A DNA stretch of 18,066 nucleotides from CAYSLC01 sp964431545 (GCA_964431545.1 CAYSLC010000110.1:1-18066), one strand, 5' to 3'. Positions 6,703-16,900 are shown, counted from the first letter of the stretch. The notes: generated from the letters alone by a model not told the origin. Translations and numbers: made by a program.

Positions 6703-8781
6703 ATGGACCAGTTATTGCTTGAGATCGGCACGGAAGAGATCCCCGCCGGATACATCGAACCGGCCCTCCGGGCCCTGTCGGAGACCCTCGTCAAACGGCT
6801 CTCCGACGCCCGGATCGACCATGGCAAGGCCAAGGTCTACGGGACCCCCATGCGGCTGACCGTTCTGGTGGACGGTGTGGCGGACCGGCAGACCGCCGTT
6901 TCGGAGGAGGTGGTGGGCCCGCCGGAGACCGTCGGGTTCGACGCCGACGGCAAGCCCACGGTGGCGGCGTTGAAGTTCGCCGAAAAGGTGGGGGTTCCGG
7001 CATCGGAGATCGGCGTCAAGGAGACCCCCAAGGGGCGGTATCTCTTTGCGGAAAAGCGGACGGCGGCCGGCGCCACGGTGGAGATCCTGCCGGGGATCCT
7101 CCCGGAGGTGATCGCGGGGCTCCCGTTTCCCAAGACCATGAAGTGGGCCGATCTGGGCCTTTTCTTCGCCCGGCCCATCCAGTCGATCCTCGCCCTTCTG
7201 GGGGAGGCGGTGATCCCCTTTTCCATGGAAGGGCTCCAGAGCGACCGGTTCACCCGGGGGCACCGGTTCATGGCCCCCGACCGGATCCGGATCGAGCGGC
7301 CGTCCGACTACCTGGAGACGTTGAAATCCGCCCGGGTGGTGGCCGATCTCGACGAGCGGCGCGCCCTCATCGAGGCGGACATCGAACGGGCCGCCGGCGA
7401 GGCCGGGGGGCGGATCCTCGAGGATCCGGAACTCATCGATATCGTCAAGAACCTGGTGGAGCAGCCGGCGGCGGTGGTGGGCCGGTTCGACGAGATTTTC
7501 CTTGAACTGCCCGACGAGGTCCTGATCACCGCCATGCGGGAGCACCAGAAGTACTTCGCCGTGGTGGACGATGCCGGGGCCCTCATGGCCGCCTTTGTCG
7601 CCGTCAACAACACCCGGGCCAAGGACATGGACCTGGTGGCCAAGGGGCATGAGCGGGTCCTGCGGGCCCGCCTGGCCGACGCCCGGTTCTTTTTCAAGAG
7701 CGATCTGGAGATCGACGCCGGAGACCGGCTGGAGAAGCTGAAACGGGTCCTGTTCCAGGCCGACCTCGGCTCCATGCATGACAAGGTGACCCGGGTGGCG
7801 TCCGTGGCGGAGTTTCTGGCCGGGGCCGTGGACGGGGGATCGGCGCTCCGGGATCAGGCCGCCCGGGCCGTGGTCCTGTGCAAGACCGACCTGGTGAGCC
7901 ACGTGGTGGTGGAGTTTCCCAAGCTCCAGGGGATCATGGGCCGGGTCTACGCCGGGATCGGCGGCGAGGACGGCGAGGTCGCCGCCGCCGTGGAGGAGCA
8001 CTACCGTCCCACCTATTCCGGCGGCCCCCTCCCCGAGACCCTCACCGGCGCGGTGGTGGGGATCGCCGACAAGATGGACACCATCTGCGGCTGCTTCAGC
8101 GTGGGGCTGATCCCCACGGGAGCATCGGACCCTTACGCCCTGCGGCGTCAGGCCATCGGCATCGTCCAGATCATGCTCCGCCGCGATTTCACGGTCCCGT
8201 TGAGGGCTCTCATCGAAAAGAGCCTCGCCCCCTTTCCGGCGGCGGAGCCCGAAAAGCTCGCCCGGACCGCCGGGGATGTCTACACCTTTTTCCAGAACCG
8301 GATGGTCGGGATGTTGGCCGAGGAGGGATACGCCAAGGACACCATCGCGGCGGTCACCGCCGTCAGCGTGGACAACATCCCCGATGTCTGGAACCGGGTG
8401 CGGGCCTTGGAGAATCTCAAGGCGGCCCCCGATTTCGAGCGGCTCGCCGTGGGGTTCAAGCGGGTGGTCAACATCATCCGGAAGTCCGGCCAGGAGGGGG
8501 CCGCCGTCGTGGACGAGGGCCGTTTCGAGCACGAGAGCGAGCGGCGCCTGTGGGAGGCGTACCGGATGGTCCGGGACCGGGTGGCCGCGGACCTGGAGAA
8601 GGGCAACTTCGACCAGGCCCTGATGGACATCGCCTCCCTCCGGGAACCGGTGGACGCCTTTTTCGACGATGTGATGGTCATGGCCGAGGACCCGGCGCTC
8701 CGGGAAAACCGGCTGGCCCTGCTCCGACACGTGGCCTCCCTCTTCGACGACGTGGCCGATTTTTCCAAGATGTCCGCGTAA
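6703..8781 (+). CDS. glyS: Glycyl-tRNA synthetase beta subunit
   Basis: The 692-residue product matches the usual length of GlyS (about 690), the tRNA-binding beta subunit that pairs with GlyQ. Recognisable segments are the N-terminal LLLEIGTEEIPAGYI, MREHQKYFAVVD in the middle, GLIPTGASDPYALRRQAIGI near residue 467, and a helical C-terminal anticodon-binding region ending in the stretch that usually reads NRLALL. The start follows an excellent Shine-Dalgarno (AGGGAGGTGA) that overlaps the glyQ stop codon, which indicates translational coupling. An 11-bp hairpin lies immediately after the gene. Confidence 0.98.
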   Translation: MDQLLLEIGTEEIPAGYIEPALRALSETLVKRLSDARIDHGKAKVYGTPMRLTVLVDGVADRQTAVSEEVVGPPETVGFDADGKPTVAALKFAEKVGVPASEIGVKETPKGRYLFAEKRTAAGATVEILPGILPEVIAGLPFPKTMKWADLGLFFARPIQSILALLGEAVIPFSMEGLQSDRFTRGHRFMAPDRIRIERPSDYLETLKSARVVADLDERRALIEADIERAAGEAGGRILEDPELIDIVKNLVEQPAAVVGRFDEIFLELPDEVLITAMREHQKYFAVVDDAGALMAAFVAVNNTRAKDMDLVAKGHERVLRARLADARFFFKSDLEIDAGDRLEKLKRVLFQADLGSMHDKVTRVASVAEFLAGAVDGGSALRDQAARAVVLCKTDLVSHVVVEFPKLQGIMGRVYAGIGGEDGEVAAAVEEHYRPTYSGGPLPETLTGAVVGIADKMDTICGCFSVGLIPTGASDPYALRRQAIGIVQIMLRRDFTVPLRALIEKSLAPFPAAEPEKLARTAGDVYTFFQNRMVGMLAEEGYAKDTIAAVTAVSVDNIPDVWNRVRALENLKAAPDFERLAVGFKRVVNIIRKSGQEGAAVVDEGRFEHESERRLWEAYRMVRDRVAADLEKGNFDQALMDIASLREPVDAFFDDVMVMAEDPALRENRLALLRHVASLFDDVADFSKMSA

Positions 8782-8785
8782 CGCG

Positions 8786-8812
8786 GGATGCCGGGGGAGG
8801 ACCCCGGCATCC
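8786..8812 (+). repeat. Perfect 11-bp hairpin between glyS and the 84-residue gene
   Basis: GGATGCCGGGG (8786-8796) and CCCCGGCATCC (8802-8812) pair perfectly around a GAGGA loop, five bases after the glyS stop. It is followed by GACTTCCTAAAA, with no T tract, so it is not a canonical intrinsic terminator. It could be an attenuator or an RNA-stabilising or processing stem that sets the ratio of glyS to the next gene. Confidence 0.7.
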
Positions 8813-8835
8813 GACTTCCTAAAACGGAGGATGTG

Positions 8836-9090
8836 ATGGCTGGATTCGATCCGGAAAAAGATAAGATATTGAAAAAATGGGTGTGCGACGAGACCGGGCT
8901 GGTGGTCTCCATCAACCGGTATGCCGAGGGGGAGCCAAAGGTACAGATCGGCCCCCGGATCGTCAAGAAAAAGGACGGCACCGAGGGCCAGCGCCGGGCG
9001 GGACGGCTCGCCATCGAGGATCTCCTCTGGCTCTATGACATCATCGACGACGTGAAGGACGACCTCGCCGACCTGGCCGGGCCCCGCTGA
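8836..9090 (+). CDS. Uncharacterised 84-residue protein, possibly PC4-like
   Basis: I do not recognise a named family with confidence. The start is secure: GGAGG lies 6 bases upstream of ATG 8836. The protein is small, soluble and highly charged, with a lysine-rich N-terminus (about 8-14), a single cysteine (C17), a strand-like middle (VVSINRY, KVQIGPR), a basic KKKDG turn and an acidic C-terminal helix (IEDLLWLYDIIDDVKDDL). This order of strands, a KDG turn, then a helix opened by a leucine/isoleucine-rich segment recalls the PC4-type single-stranded nucleic acid binding fold. That is a pattern impression only. Its position directly after glyQ-glyS suggests co-transcription, modulated by the hairpin at 8786-8812. 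A terminator overlaps its stop codon. Confidence 0.85.
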   Translation: MAGFDPEKDKILKKWVCDETGLVVSINRYAEGEPKVQIGPRIVKKKDGTEGQRRAGRLAIEDLLWLYDIIDDVKDDLADLAGPR

Positions 9091-9113
9091 CCCCGCCAGC
9101 GGGGCCGCTTTTC
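9080..9113 (+). terminator. Intrinsic terminator overlapping the end of the 84-residue gene
   Basis: GGCCCCGCTG (9080-9089) pairs perfectly with CAGCGGGGCC (9097-9106) around a 7-base loop, followed by GCTTTTCC. The stem includes the last codons and part of the stop of the upstream gene. It probably ends the glyQ-glyS transcript. Confidence 0.75.
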
Positions 9114-9139
9114 CGGACGGGGGCGCGCCTCCCCGTCCG
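9114..9139 (+). repeat. Second GC-rich hairpin just after the terminator
   Basis: CGGACGGGG (9114-9122) and CCCCGTCCG (9131-9139) form a 9-bp stem with an 8-base GC-rich loop. It begins just after the T tract of the preceding terminator and ends directly before the in-frame ATG at 9140. It may reinforce termination. Its position is one reason to doubt 9140 as the start of the next gene. Confidence 0.6.
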
Positions 9140-9172
9140 ATGCCCCATCGCCGCCACACCGCCGCCCCTCCC

Positions 9173-9901
9173 ATGATCGACGACAACGCCATCATCAATC
9201 CCTTCAAAGGCAGGTCGGCCCCGGATCCGGGTCCGCTGCTGGTGCTGGTGAGCGGCCCCCGGGACATGACCCTGCTGGGGGAGCGCTTACGCCTCGATCC
9301 GGAGCGGTCCCGACCGCTGCTCATGAGCCGGCTCCTGGTCGGACCCGACGGCGGATTCTCCCTGGCGGGGCCGGCCATGGGGGCCCCCTACGCGGTGCTC
9401 CTCATGGAGACCCTCATCGCCTGGGGGGCCCGACAGATCCTCTTCTTCGGCTCCTGCGGCGCCATCTCCCCCGATCTCGCGGTGGGGGACGTCCTGGTGC
9501 CCTCGGGATCGATCATTGACGAGGGCACCTCCAGCCATTACACTGGAAAAACAGCGGTATCCCATCCCGCCCCGGGGGCGGTCGATCCGATCCGATCGGC
9601 GTTGAGCCAGACCGGGACGGCCTTTGCCGAACCGCTGGTCTGGACCACCGACGCCCTCTACCGGGAGACCCCCGGGAAGGTGGCGCGGTTTCTGGGCCGG
9701 GGGGCCGCGGCCGTGGAGATGGAGCTGTCGGCGCTCTTCACCGTCGCCCGGTACCGGGAGGTGCAGGCGGCCGGGGTGCTGGTGGTCTCCGACCTCCTGA
9801 CCCGGCGTCCGTGGCGGCCCGGCTTCAAGAACCCTCGGTTCAGGGAGGCCCGGCGGGCCGTGGCCGAGGCGATAGCGATCCTTTGCGGAAGGGAGAGATG
9901 A
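9173..9901 (+). CDS. Nucleoside phosphorylase-family protein (PNP/UDP type)
   Basis: The 242-residue product has the PNP/UDP phosphorylase fold signatures: FGSCGAISPDLAVGDVLVP (G93 onward), then AAAVEMELSALF around residue 181, where E182/E184 would contact the ribose, and VVSD with Asp207 at the position of the base-binding acid. It probably splits a nucleoside or nucleoside-like compound in the cytoplasm. Whether it prefers uridine, a purine or another substrate is not decidable. The start is uncertain: ATG 9140 abuts a hairpin and ATG 9173 opens the family-like segment IINPFKG, but neither has a Shine-Dalgarno. The stop overlaps the ligA start (ATGA), so the two are translationally coupled. 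Confidence 0.85.
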   Translation: MIDDNAIINPFKGRSAPDPGPLLVLVSGPRDMTLLGERLRLDPERSRPLLMSRLLVGPDGGFSLAGPAMGAPYAVLLMETLIAWGARQILFFGSCGAISPDLAVGDVLVPSGSIIDEGTSSHYTGKTAVSHPAPGAVDPIRSALSQTGTAFAEPLVWTTDALYRETPGKVARFLGRGAAAVEMELSALFTVARYREVQAAGVLVVSDLLTRRPWRPGFKNPRFREARRAVAEAIAILCGRER

Positions 9902-11943
9902 ACGAAACCCGGACCAGAGCCACAACCGAGGTCAGGGAGGAGCTTGAGCGGCTCCGGGAGGAGATCCGCCGGGCCAACCACCGGTACTACGTGCTCGACG
10001 ACCCGGAGATCTCCGACGCCGAGTACGACCGGCTGATGCGGGAACTCCTCGATCTGGAGGCGCGGTATCCGGATCTGCGGACCCCCGACTCCCCCAGCCT
10101 CCAGGTGGGGGCCCCGCCGGTGGACCGGTTCGAGACCGTGGCCCACGCCGTGCCCATGTTGAGCCTGGACAACGCCTTCACCGACGCCGAGCTGATGGCG
10201 TTCGACCGCCGGGTGAAGCGCAACCTGGGCGTCGACGGGGAGATTCGGTACACGGCCGAGCCGAAGATGGACGGGGTGGCGGTGGAGTTGGTGTACGAGT
10301 CGGGGCGCCTCGCCCTGGCCGCCACCCGGGGCGACGGTCTGACCGGCGAGGTGATCACGGAAAACGTCCGGACCATCCGGGGGGTGCCCTTCCTTCTGCT
10401 GGAGGGGGAGGGGATCCCGACCCCTTCGCTGCTGGAGGTACGCGGGGAGGTCTTCATGGAGACCGGCAAGTTCCGTCGCCTCAATCAAACCCGGATCGAC
10501 GCCGGAGAGGCTCCCTTCGCCAATCCCCGGAACGCCGCCGCCGGGTCCCTGCGCCAGCTCGACTCCCGGATCACCGCCCGGCGCCCCCTGGAGATCTTCT
10601 TTTACGGCGTCGGCCGGACGGAGGGGCTCTCCCCCGCGACCCACGGCGAACGCCTCGCCTCGCTCAAAACCCTCGGCTTCCGGATCAATCCCATGGTCCG
10701 GCCGGGGATCGAACTCGCCGAGGTCCTCGAATTCTACCGGGACCTGGCGGAGAGACGGCACCGGCTCTCCTACGAGATCGACGGGATCGTGGTCAAGGTG
10801 GACGATCTCGATCTTCAGCGGCGGCTGGGGGCCAAATCCCGGAGCCCCCGGTGGGCCGTCGCCTACAAGTTCGCCTCCCTCCAGGAGACCACCCGGGTGG
10901 TCGATATCCGGGTCCAGGTGGGCCGCACCGGGGCACTGACCCCCGTGGCCCATCTGGAGCCGGTGAAGGTGGGGGGGGTGACGGTCTCCCGGGCCACCCT
11001 CCACAACGAGGACGAGATCCGGAAAAAGGATGTCCGGATCGGGGATACCGTTTTGGTCCAGCGGGCCGGAGACGTGATCCCCGAGGTGGTCAAGGTGGTG
11101 GTTTCACGGCGGACGGGGGACGAAGCGGAATTTCCGATGCCCGACCGGTGCCCCGTCTGCGAAACGCCCGTGGTCCGGGAGCCGGAGGAGGCGGTGCTCC
11201 GGTGCAACAACGCCGCCTGTCCGGCCCAGGTCAAGGCCCGGCTCCGCCACTTCGCCGCCAAGGGAGCTTTGGACATCGACGGCCTGGGGGTCAAGCTCAT
11301 CGACCAACTGGTGGAAAAGGGCTTGGTGCGGGACTATTCGGATCTCTTCGGGCTCGATGAAGCGTCCCTGGCCGCGCTGGACCGGATGGGAACCAAATCG
11401 GCCGGAAACCTGGTCAACGCCATCGAAGCGCGCCGGGCCATCCCCTTATCCCGGTTCATCCACGCCCTGGGTATCCGCCATGTGGGGGAGAACGTGGCCG
11501 GGCTCCTGGCCCGGCGGTTCGGAACCATCGAGGGGCTCATGGCCGCCTCCCGGGAGGCACTGGTGGCGGTGGAGGGGGTGGGCGAGGAGATCGCCACGAG
11601 CGTGCGGCGTTTCTTCGACCAGGCCGAGAACCGGCGGATCGTCGAAAGGCTCCTCGGAGAAAAGGGGGTCCAGATCATTGCGGAGGAGCGGGATCCCGGC
11701 GCCGGAGATCGGGAAGATGAGCTTTCGGGGAAGGTCTTCGTCCTCACCGGAACCCTGGAATCGATGACCCGGGCCGAAGCGAAGCGACGGATCGAGTCGG
11801 CCGGCGGAAATATCACCGGCTCGGTGAGCAAGAATACGGACTATCTGGTGGCCGGTGCGTCGCCCGGTTCCAAGCTCGATCGGGCCAGGGAGCTGGGGGT
11901 GGTCGTCCTCGACGAATCGGCCCTCGACCGAATGATTCCATAA
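9898..11943 (+). CDS. ligA: NAD-dependent DNA ligase
   Basis: This 681-residue enzyme seals nicks in replication and repair using NAD. Domains appear in the standard order. The Ia domain has YYVLDDPEISDAEYD (about 30-44). The adenylation domain has the active lysine K123 in AEPKMDG. An OB-fold follows. A C4 zinc finger uses C418, C421, C436 and C441. Helix-hairpin-helix repeats include GIRHVGENVAGLLARRFG. A C-terminal BRCT domain covers about 609-681 (LSGKVFVLTGTLESMTR, then GSVSKNTDYLVAG). The length is normal (E. coli LigA has 671). The start is set by GGGAGAG before the ATG that overlaps the phosphorylase stop. The acylphosphatase follows 9 bases after the stop. Confidence 0.98.
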   Translation: MNETRTRATTEVREELERLREEIRRANHRYYVLDDPEISDAEYDRLMRELLDLEARYPDLRTPDSPSLQVGAPPVDRFETVAHAVPMLSLDNAFTDAELMAFDRRVKRNLGVDGEIRYTAEPKMDGVAVELVYESGRLALAATRGDGLTGEVITENVRTIRGVPFLLLEGEGIPTPSLLEVRGEVFMETGKFRRLNQTRIDAGEAPFANPRNAAAGSLRQLDSRITARRPLEIFFYGVGRTEGLSPATHGERLASLKTLGFRINPMVRPGIELAEVLEFYRDLAERRHRLSYEIDGIVVKVDDLDLQRRLGAKSRSPRWAVAYKFASLQETTRVVDIRVQVGRTGALTPVAHLEPVKVGGVTVSRATLHNEDEIRKKDVRIGDTVLVQRAGDVIPEVVKVVVSRRTGDEAEFPMPDRCPVCETPVVREPEEAVLRCNNAACPAQVKARLRHFAAKGALDIDGLGVKLIDQLVEKGLVRDYSDLFGLDEASLAALDRMGTKSAGNLVNAIEARRAIPLSRFIHALGIRHVGENVAGLLARRFGTIEGLMAASREALVAVEGVGEEIATSVRRFFDQAENRRIVERLLGEKGVQIIAEERDPGAGDREDELSGKVFVLTGTLESMTRAEAKRRIESAGGNITGSVSKNTDYLVAGASPGSKLDRARELGVVVLDESALDRMIP

Positions 11944-11952
11944 GGAGGAGAG

Positions 11953-12234
11953 ATGGCTGAAGAGAAAGCCAGGGCGCACGTCATCGTCCACGGCAAGGTG
12001 CAGGGGGTGTTTTACCGGAGCGAGACGACCAAGACGGCCAAGAATATGGGCGTCAACGGCTGGGTGAGGAATCTGCCGGATGGAACGGTGGAGGCGGTCT
12101 TCGAGGGGGATGAATCGGCGGTCTCCGGCATGGTGGAATGGTGCAAGAGCGGCTCCCCCATGGCGAATGTGGAAAAGGTGGATGTGACCTGGGAACCCTA
12201 CGAGGGCATCCATAAAACCTTCCACCATCGGTAG
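11953..12234 (+). CDS. acyP: Acylphosphatase
   Basis: The 93-residue product is a small cytoplasmic enzyme of the acylphosphatase family, which hydrolyses carboxyl-phosphate bonds. The phosphate-binding loop reads HGKVQGVFYR with catalytic R22, and N40 in NGWVRNLPDGTVEAVFEG is the second catalytic residue. Length and fold order are standard. A strong Shine-Dalgarno (AAGGAGGAG) overlaps the ligA stop region, so it is the last gene of the phosphorylase-ligA unit. A short terminator-like hairpin follows 20 bases later. Confidence 0.96.
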   Translation: MAEEKARAHVIVHGKVQGVFYRSETTKTAKNMGVNGWVRNLPDGTVEAVFEGDESAVSGMVEWCKSGSPMANVEKVDVTWEPYEGIHKTFHHR

Positions 12235-12254
12235 GCGCACGGATACCGACGGGA

Positions 12255-12276
12255 CGCCCGGAGGAGGGCGCTTTTC
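12255..12276 (+). terminator. Probable terminator after the acylphosphatase gene
   Basis: CGCCC (12255-12259) and GGGCG (12266-12270) form a 5-bp stem with a GGAGGA loop followed by CTTTTCC. The stem is short, but the position at the end of a plus-strand unit facing a convergent gene supports the call. Confidence 0.55.
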
Positions 12277-12357
12277 CGACAAAGGGGGCCGGCATTGAGG
12301 GAAGGGCGATCTATCGCTGCCGGGTCGATCCGATAAACCGCCCCCGTTCGACTCTCC

Positions 12358-12630
12358 CTAGACGGCTTCCTTGAGCCGCTTGCCGGGCTTGAACTTGACC
12401 ACGTTGGTGGCCTTGATCTTGATGGGGTCGCCCGTCTGCGGGTTGCGCCCCTTCCGCGCCTTCCGGCGCATCTTGGAGAAGGTCCCGAACCCCACCAGGG
12501 TCACCTTGCCCTCCTTCTTTTTCAGCGTGGTGATGACGCTGTCCATGAAGGACTCCAGAGCCGCCGCGGCTTCGGCCTTCTTGATCCCCGCGTCGTCCGC
12601 CATCTTCTCGACCAATTCGGCTTTCGTCAT
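12358..12630 (-). CDS. hup: HU-family DNA-binding protein
   Basis: The 90-residue product is a histone-like HU/IHF-family protein that binds and bends DNA as a dimer. The two N-terminal helices (MTKAELVEKMADDAG) are followed by the saddle sequence VGFGTFSKMRRKARKGRNPQTGDPIKI, with the proline-tipped arm (GRNPQTG) that inserts into the minor groove, and a final helix rich in lysine. The arm sequence fits HU better than IHF. An upstream GGGGGGAAAGAG gives the ribosome binding site. It is transcribed from its own AT-rich promoter, downstream of ftsY but apparently independent of it. Confidence 0.96.
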   Translation of the reverse strand: MTKAELVEKMADDAGIKKAEAAAALESFMDSVITTLKKKEGKVTLVGFGTFSKMRRKARKGRNPQTGDPIKIKATNVVKFKPGKRLKEAV

Positions 12631-12670
12631 TCTCTTTCCCCCCTTTGCTGTGGCGTTGGCGTTACTGCCG

Positions 12671-12714
12671 GACTATACCTATAGGTCCATATAGTAGGTT
12701 ATACCCCTTGTCAA
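12671..12714 (-). promoter_or_regulatory. hup promoter with overlapping dyad
   Basis: On the minus strand a perfect -35 TTGACA occupies 12709-12714. Candidate -10 hexamers are TATGGA (12686-12691, spacing 17) or TATATG (12688-12693, spacing 15). This is the most AT-rich stretch in the right half of the window. A perfect 10-bp palindrome, ACCTATAGGT (12677-12686), lies at the -10/start region, and GGTATA occurs twice around it, which suggests an operator. The exact -10 is unsettled. Confidence 0.6.
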
Positions 12715-12884
12715 CATCTAATTGGGCTTGTACCAACGGTTTTTGATTTTTTTCTATTGCCAGACCGCTTCAGATGGACGACGGCGGATGCAACCCGTCC
12801 CCAAGCCCCGGCCATCAACAGGTGAGGCCGAGGCCATGTGTGGGGTTTTCCTACGGTCGGTTTCGGGGACGCACCGGCCCTCCC

Positions 12885-13901
<1,017 letters not shown>

Positions 13902-13907
13902 GTTCTC

Positions 13908-13927
13908 GTTGTTCCTTATTCCTTATT
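13908..13927. repeat. Short tandem AATAAGG repeat in the smc-ftsY junction
   Basis: On the minus strand the junction reads GAATAAGGAATAAGGAAC. The unit AATAAGG occurs twice, providing the smc stop codon (TAA) and two AAGGAA Shine-Dalgarno-like copies ahead of ftsY. Confidence 0.5.
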
Positions 13928-16900
13928 CTGTGGTCAGATTGACGGAGACCACCTTGGAGATCCCCTTCTTCTCCATGGTGACGCCGAAGAGGGTGTCGGC
14001 GAACTCCATGCTCTTTTTCTTGTGGGTGATCATGATGATCTGGGACTGTTCCCCGATCATCCGGAGCAGTTCGTTGAAGCGGTGGACATTGGCGTCGTCC
14101 AGGGGGGCGTCGATTTCGTCCATGATGCAAAAGGAGGTGGGCCGGATCAGAAAGATGGAGAAGACGAAGGCGATGGCCGACAGGGCCTTTTCCCCGCCGG
14201 AGAGAAGGCTCAGCCGGGTCAGCTTCTTGCCGGGGGGATGGACCATGAACTCCACCCCGGTCTCCAGGGGTTTGTCCGGCTCGGTGAGGACCAGCTGGGC
14301 GGTACCGCCGTTGAACAACCGCGGGAAGACCTCCGCGAGCTTCCCGTTGATCTGGTTGAAGGTCTCCAGGAACTTCTCCTGGGAGATCCGGTTGATCTTC
14401 CGGATCACCTGATGGAGGTCCTCCACCGCCTTGACCAGGTCCGCCCGCTGGGCGTCGAGGAAATCGAACCGCTCCTTGTGCTCCTCGTATTCCTGGATGG
14501 CCCCCATGTTGACGTCCCCGAGCCCCGCAAGCTTCTCCCGGAGGTCGGCCAGCTCGGCGGACAGGGCCTCGGTGTCGACGGTGACGGCCGCGTCGCCGTG
14601 GTGGACCGACCGGAACGCCGCCAGGGGCCGGCCGTACCGTTCCAGGATCCGAGCTTCGATGTTCTCCCGTGTCAGTTCCCGTTGGGACTGTTCCAGCTCC
14701 AGGGTCCGCAGCCGGTCCAGGGATTCCTCCCGCGCCCTCCGGATCTCCGCCGCGGCCGCGTCGTTCTCCCGGAGCCGGTCCTCCATGGCCTGGTAGTCGC
14801 GTTCGCTCTTTTCCAGGGCCGACTCCAGGTGTTTGAGGTTCTCGTACATGACGTGGAGCCGATGTTCCTGGTCGGTGATCTTGGTCCGGGTCTCCCCGAG
14901 ACGCCGCTCCTTGAGGACGATGTCCCGGGAGAGCTGCTCCAGCCGTTTGGCGCTGTCCTCCCGAAACTCCCGAAGCCGTTTCAGGGCCGCGGCCCCGTTC
15001 TCCAGGCGCCCCTTTTCGGCCGTGAGCCGGAGCTGAAGGTCCATGATCCGCTGGTCCGCGGCGGCCGTCTCCGAGGCGACGGCGGAAAGGGCCCCGCGCT
15101 TCTCCTCCTTCCGCTGTTTCGCTTCTTCCACCTCGCCGGCGAGGGCCGCCAGGGCCCGGTCCGACCGTTCCACCTCCGCCGAAAGTCCGTCCGCCTCCTC
15201 CAGGAGGCGATCCTGTTCCTCCCCCACGATCTCCAGGTGGCGCCGGGCCTGCTTCAGCTCCTCGGCCACCTGGAAGACCGCCTTCTGAGCCGCAAGCTCC
15301 GCCTCGGCCGCCTCCCGGCGTTCGTCCCGATGCTCCCGGAGGGCGGCGTCCGCCTCCCGGACCGTCGCCTCCAGCCCTTCCAGAACCGCCCGACCGTCCG
15401 AGAGGGCGTGCTCCAGGTGTCCGAGTTCGGCCTCCAGGTCCTTGAGTTCCCGTTTCTTCTCCAGGATTCCGGCCAGGTTGTCCCCGGACCCGCCGATCAG
15501 GATTCCCCGCGGGGAGATCACCTGCCCGTCCCGGGTCACCGCCGGCCGTCCGCCTCCGTTGCCGCCGTGTGCGGCCATGGCGCCGGAAAGGTCGTCGGTC
15601 AGGGCCACCGATCCCAAAAAACCGTCCACCACCTCCTCGAACCCCGGCTTTACGGCCACGCGGGAGAGGAGGGAGCCGGGCGCCCGGGGCGCGCGCTCCA
15701 ACTGCCCGGTCCCCGGTCGGGAGACGGGGATGAAGCCGCAGCGGCCCGCCCCTTTGTCCCGGAGATAGGCGGCCGCCTCGGCCCCGGCCGGAAGGTCCCG
15801 GACCAGGACGTACTGGAGGGCTTCCCCCAGAAAGGCCTCCACCGCCGTCTCCACCTCGGGCTGGGGGTCGATGACGTCCGCCATGAGGCCCAGAACCCCG
15901 TCGGCCCCCTCCTTCCGCTTCATCACCGCCCGGACCCCGTCCTTGAACCATTCGAACTCCTCGGCCATTTTCCGGAGCGCCCCGTGGCGGGACCGGATTT
16001 TGTCCCGGTCATGCTCCAGCTGCTGGACCGCCTTGACCTGTCCGGCCAGGGCCGCCTTGGCCCGTTCCGTCTCCTTCTCGAGGCGGTCGATCTCCCCGGC
16101 CAGGTCGGCCGCCGCCCGGCGGCGTTGCGCCAGGGTCTCTCCGGCGGAAACCTCCCGGGCCCGGAGGTCCTCCACCGATTTGCGGCCCAGGGCCACCGCC
16201 TCGTCCGCCCGCTTGATCCTCCGGTCGAGGTTCTCCTGGTTGTCGGCGGCGTTCCGCCGGGCGGACCGGTACCGCTCCTCTCTCCGGGAGAGGTCCGAAA
16301 GGTTCCGCTCGGCCGCCTCCACCGCCTGTTTCAGCCGTTCGGATCGCGCCTTGACCCCCGCGGCCGCCTCCCGTTCCCGGTCCAGGTCCTTCCCGATCCC
16401 GTCGATCCGCTCCCGGACCGCCGCCGTCTCGGTTTCGGTCTCGGCCACCTCGTCGTCGATGCGCCGGTTCTTCTCCGAGAGTTCGGTCCGGGCGCCCGTC
16501 AAGGACTCGATCTCCCCTTCCAGCCGGCCGATCTCCTCCCGGAGGTGGGCCAGGTCGTTCTCGGTCCGGTCCGCATCCCGACGGGTGTCGTACCGCTTTG
16601 AACGTTGCGTGGAGATCTGTTGGTTCTTCTGGGTCCGGGTCAGCTTGATCTCCTCCGCGGCCGCGTCGATCCGTTTCAGCCGGGCGGCCCGTTCGAGGTC
16701 TCCGTCCTTCAGGGAGCGGATCTCCTCGCGGGCCCGCTCGATTTCGACGCCCACCCCGTCGTACCGGTGGATGGAGAGCCGGACGTCGAGGTCCCGGATC
16801 TTCTCCTGATACGACTTGTGCCGCTCCGCCTTCCTGGCCTGGCGCCGGAGGCCCCGCATCCTCCGCTCCACCTCCGCGATGATGTCGGTAACCCGGACCA

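Noticed and set aside
6712..9378. An 888-codon minus-strand open frame antisense to glyS and its neighbours
   Set aside because: It crosses two real genes, two hairpins and part of a third gene, and encodes Gly/Pro/His/Asp-rich sequence with no recognisable motif.
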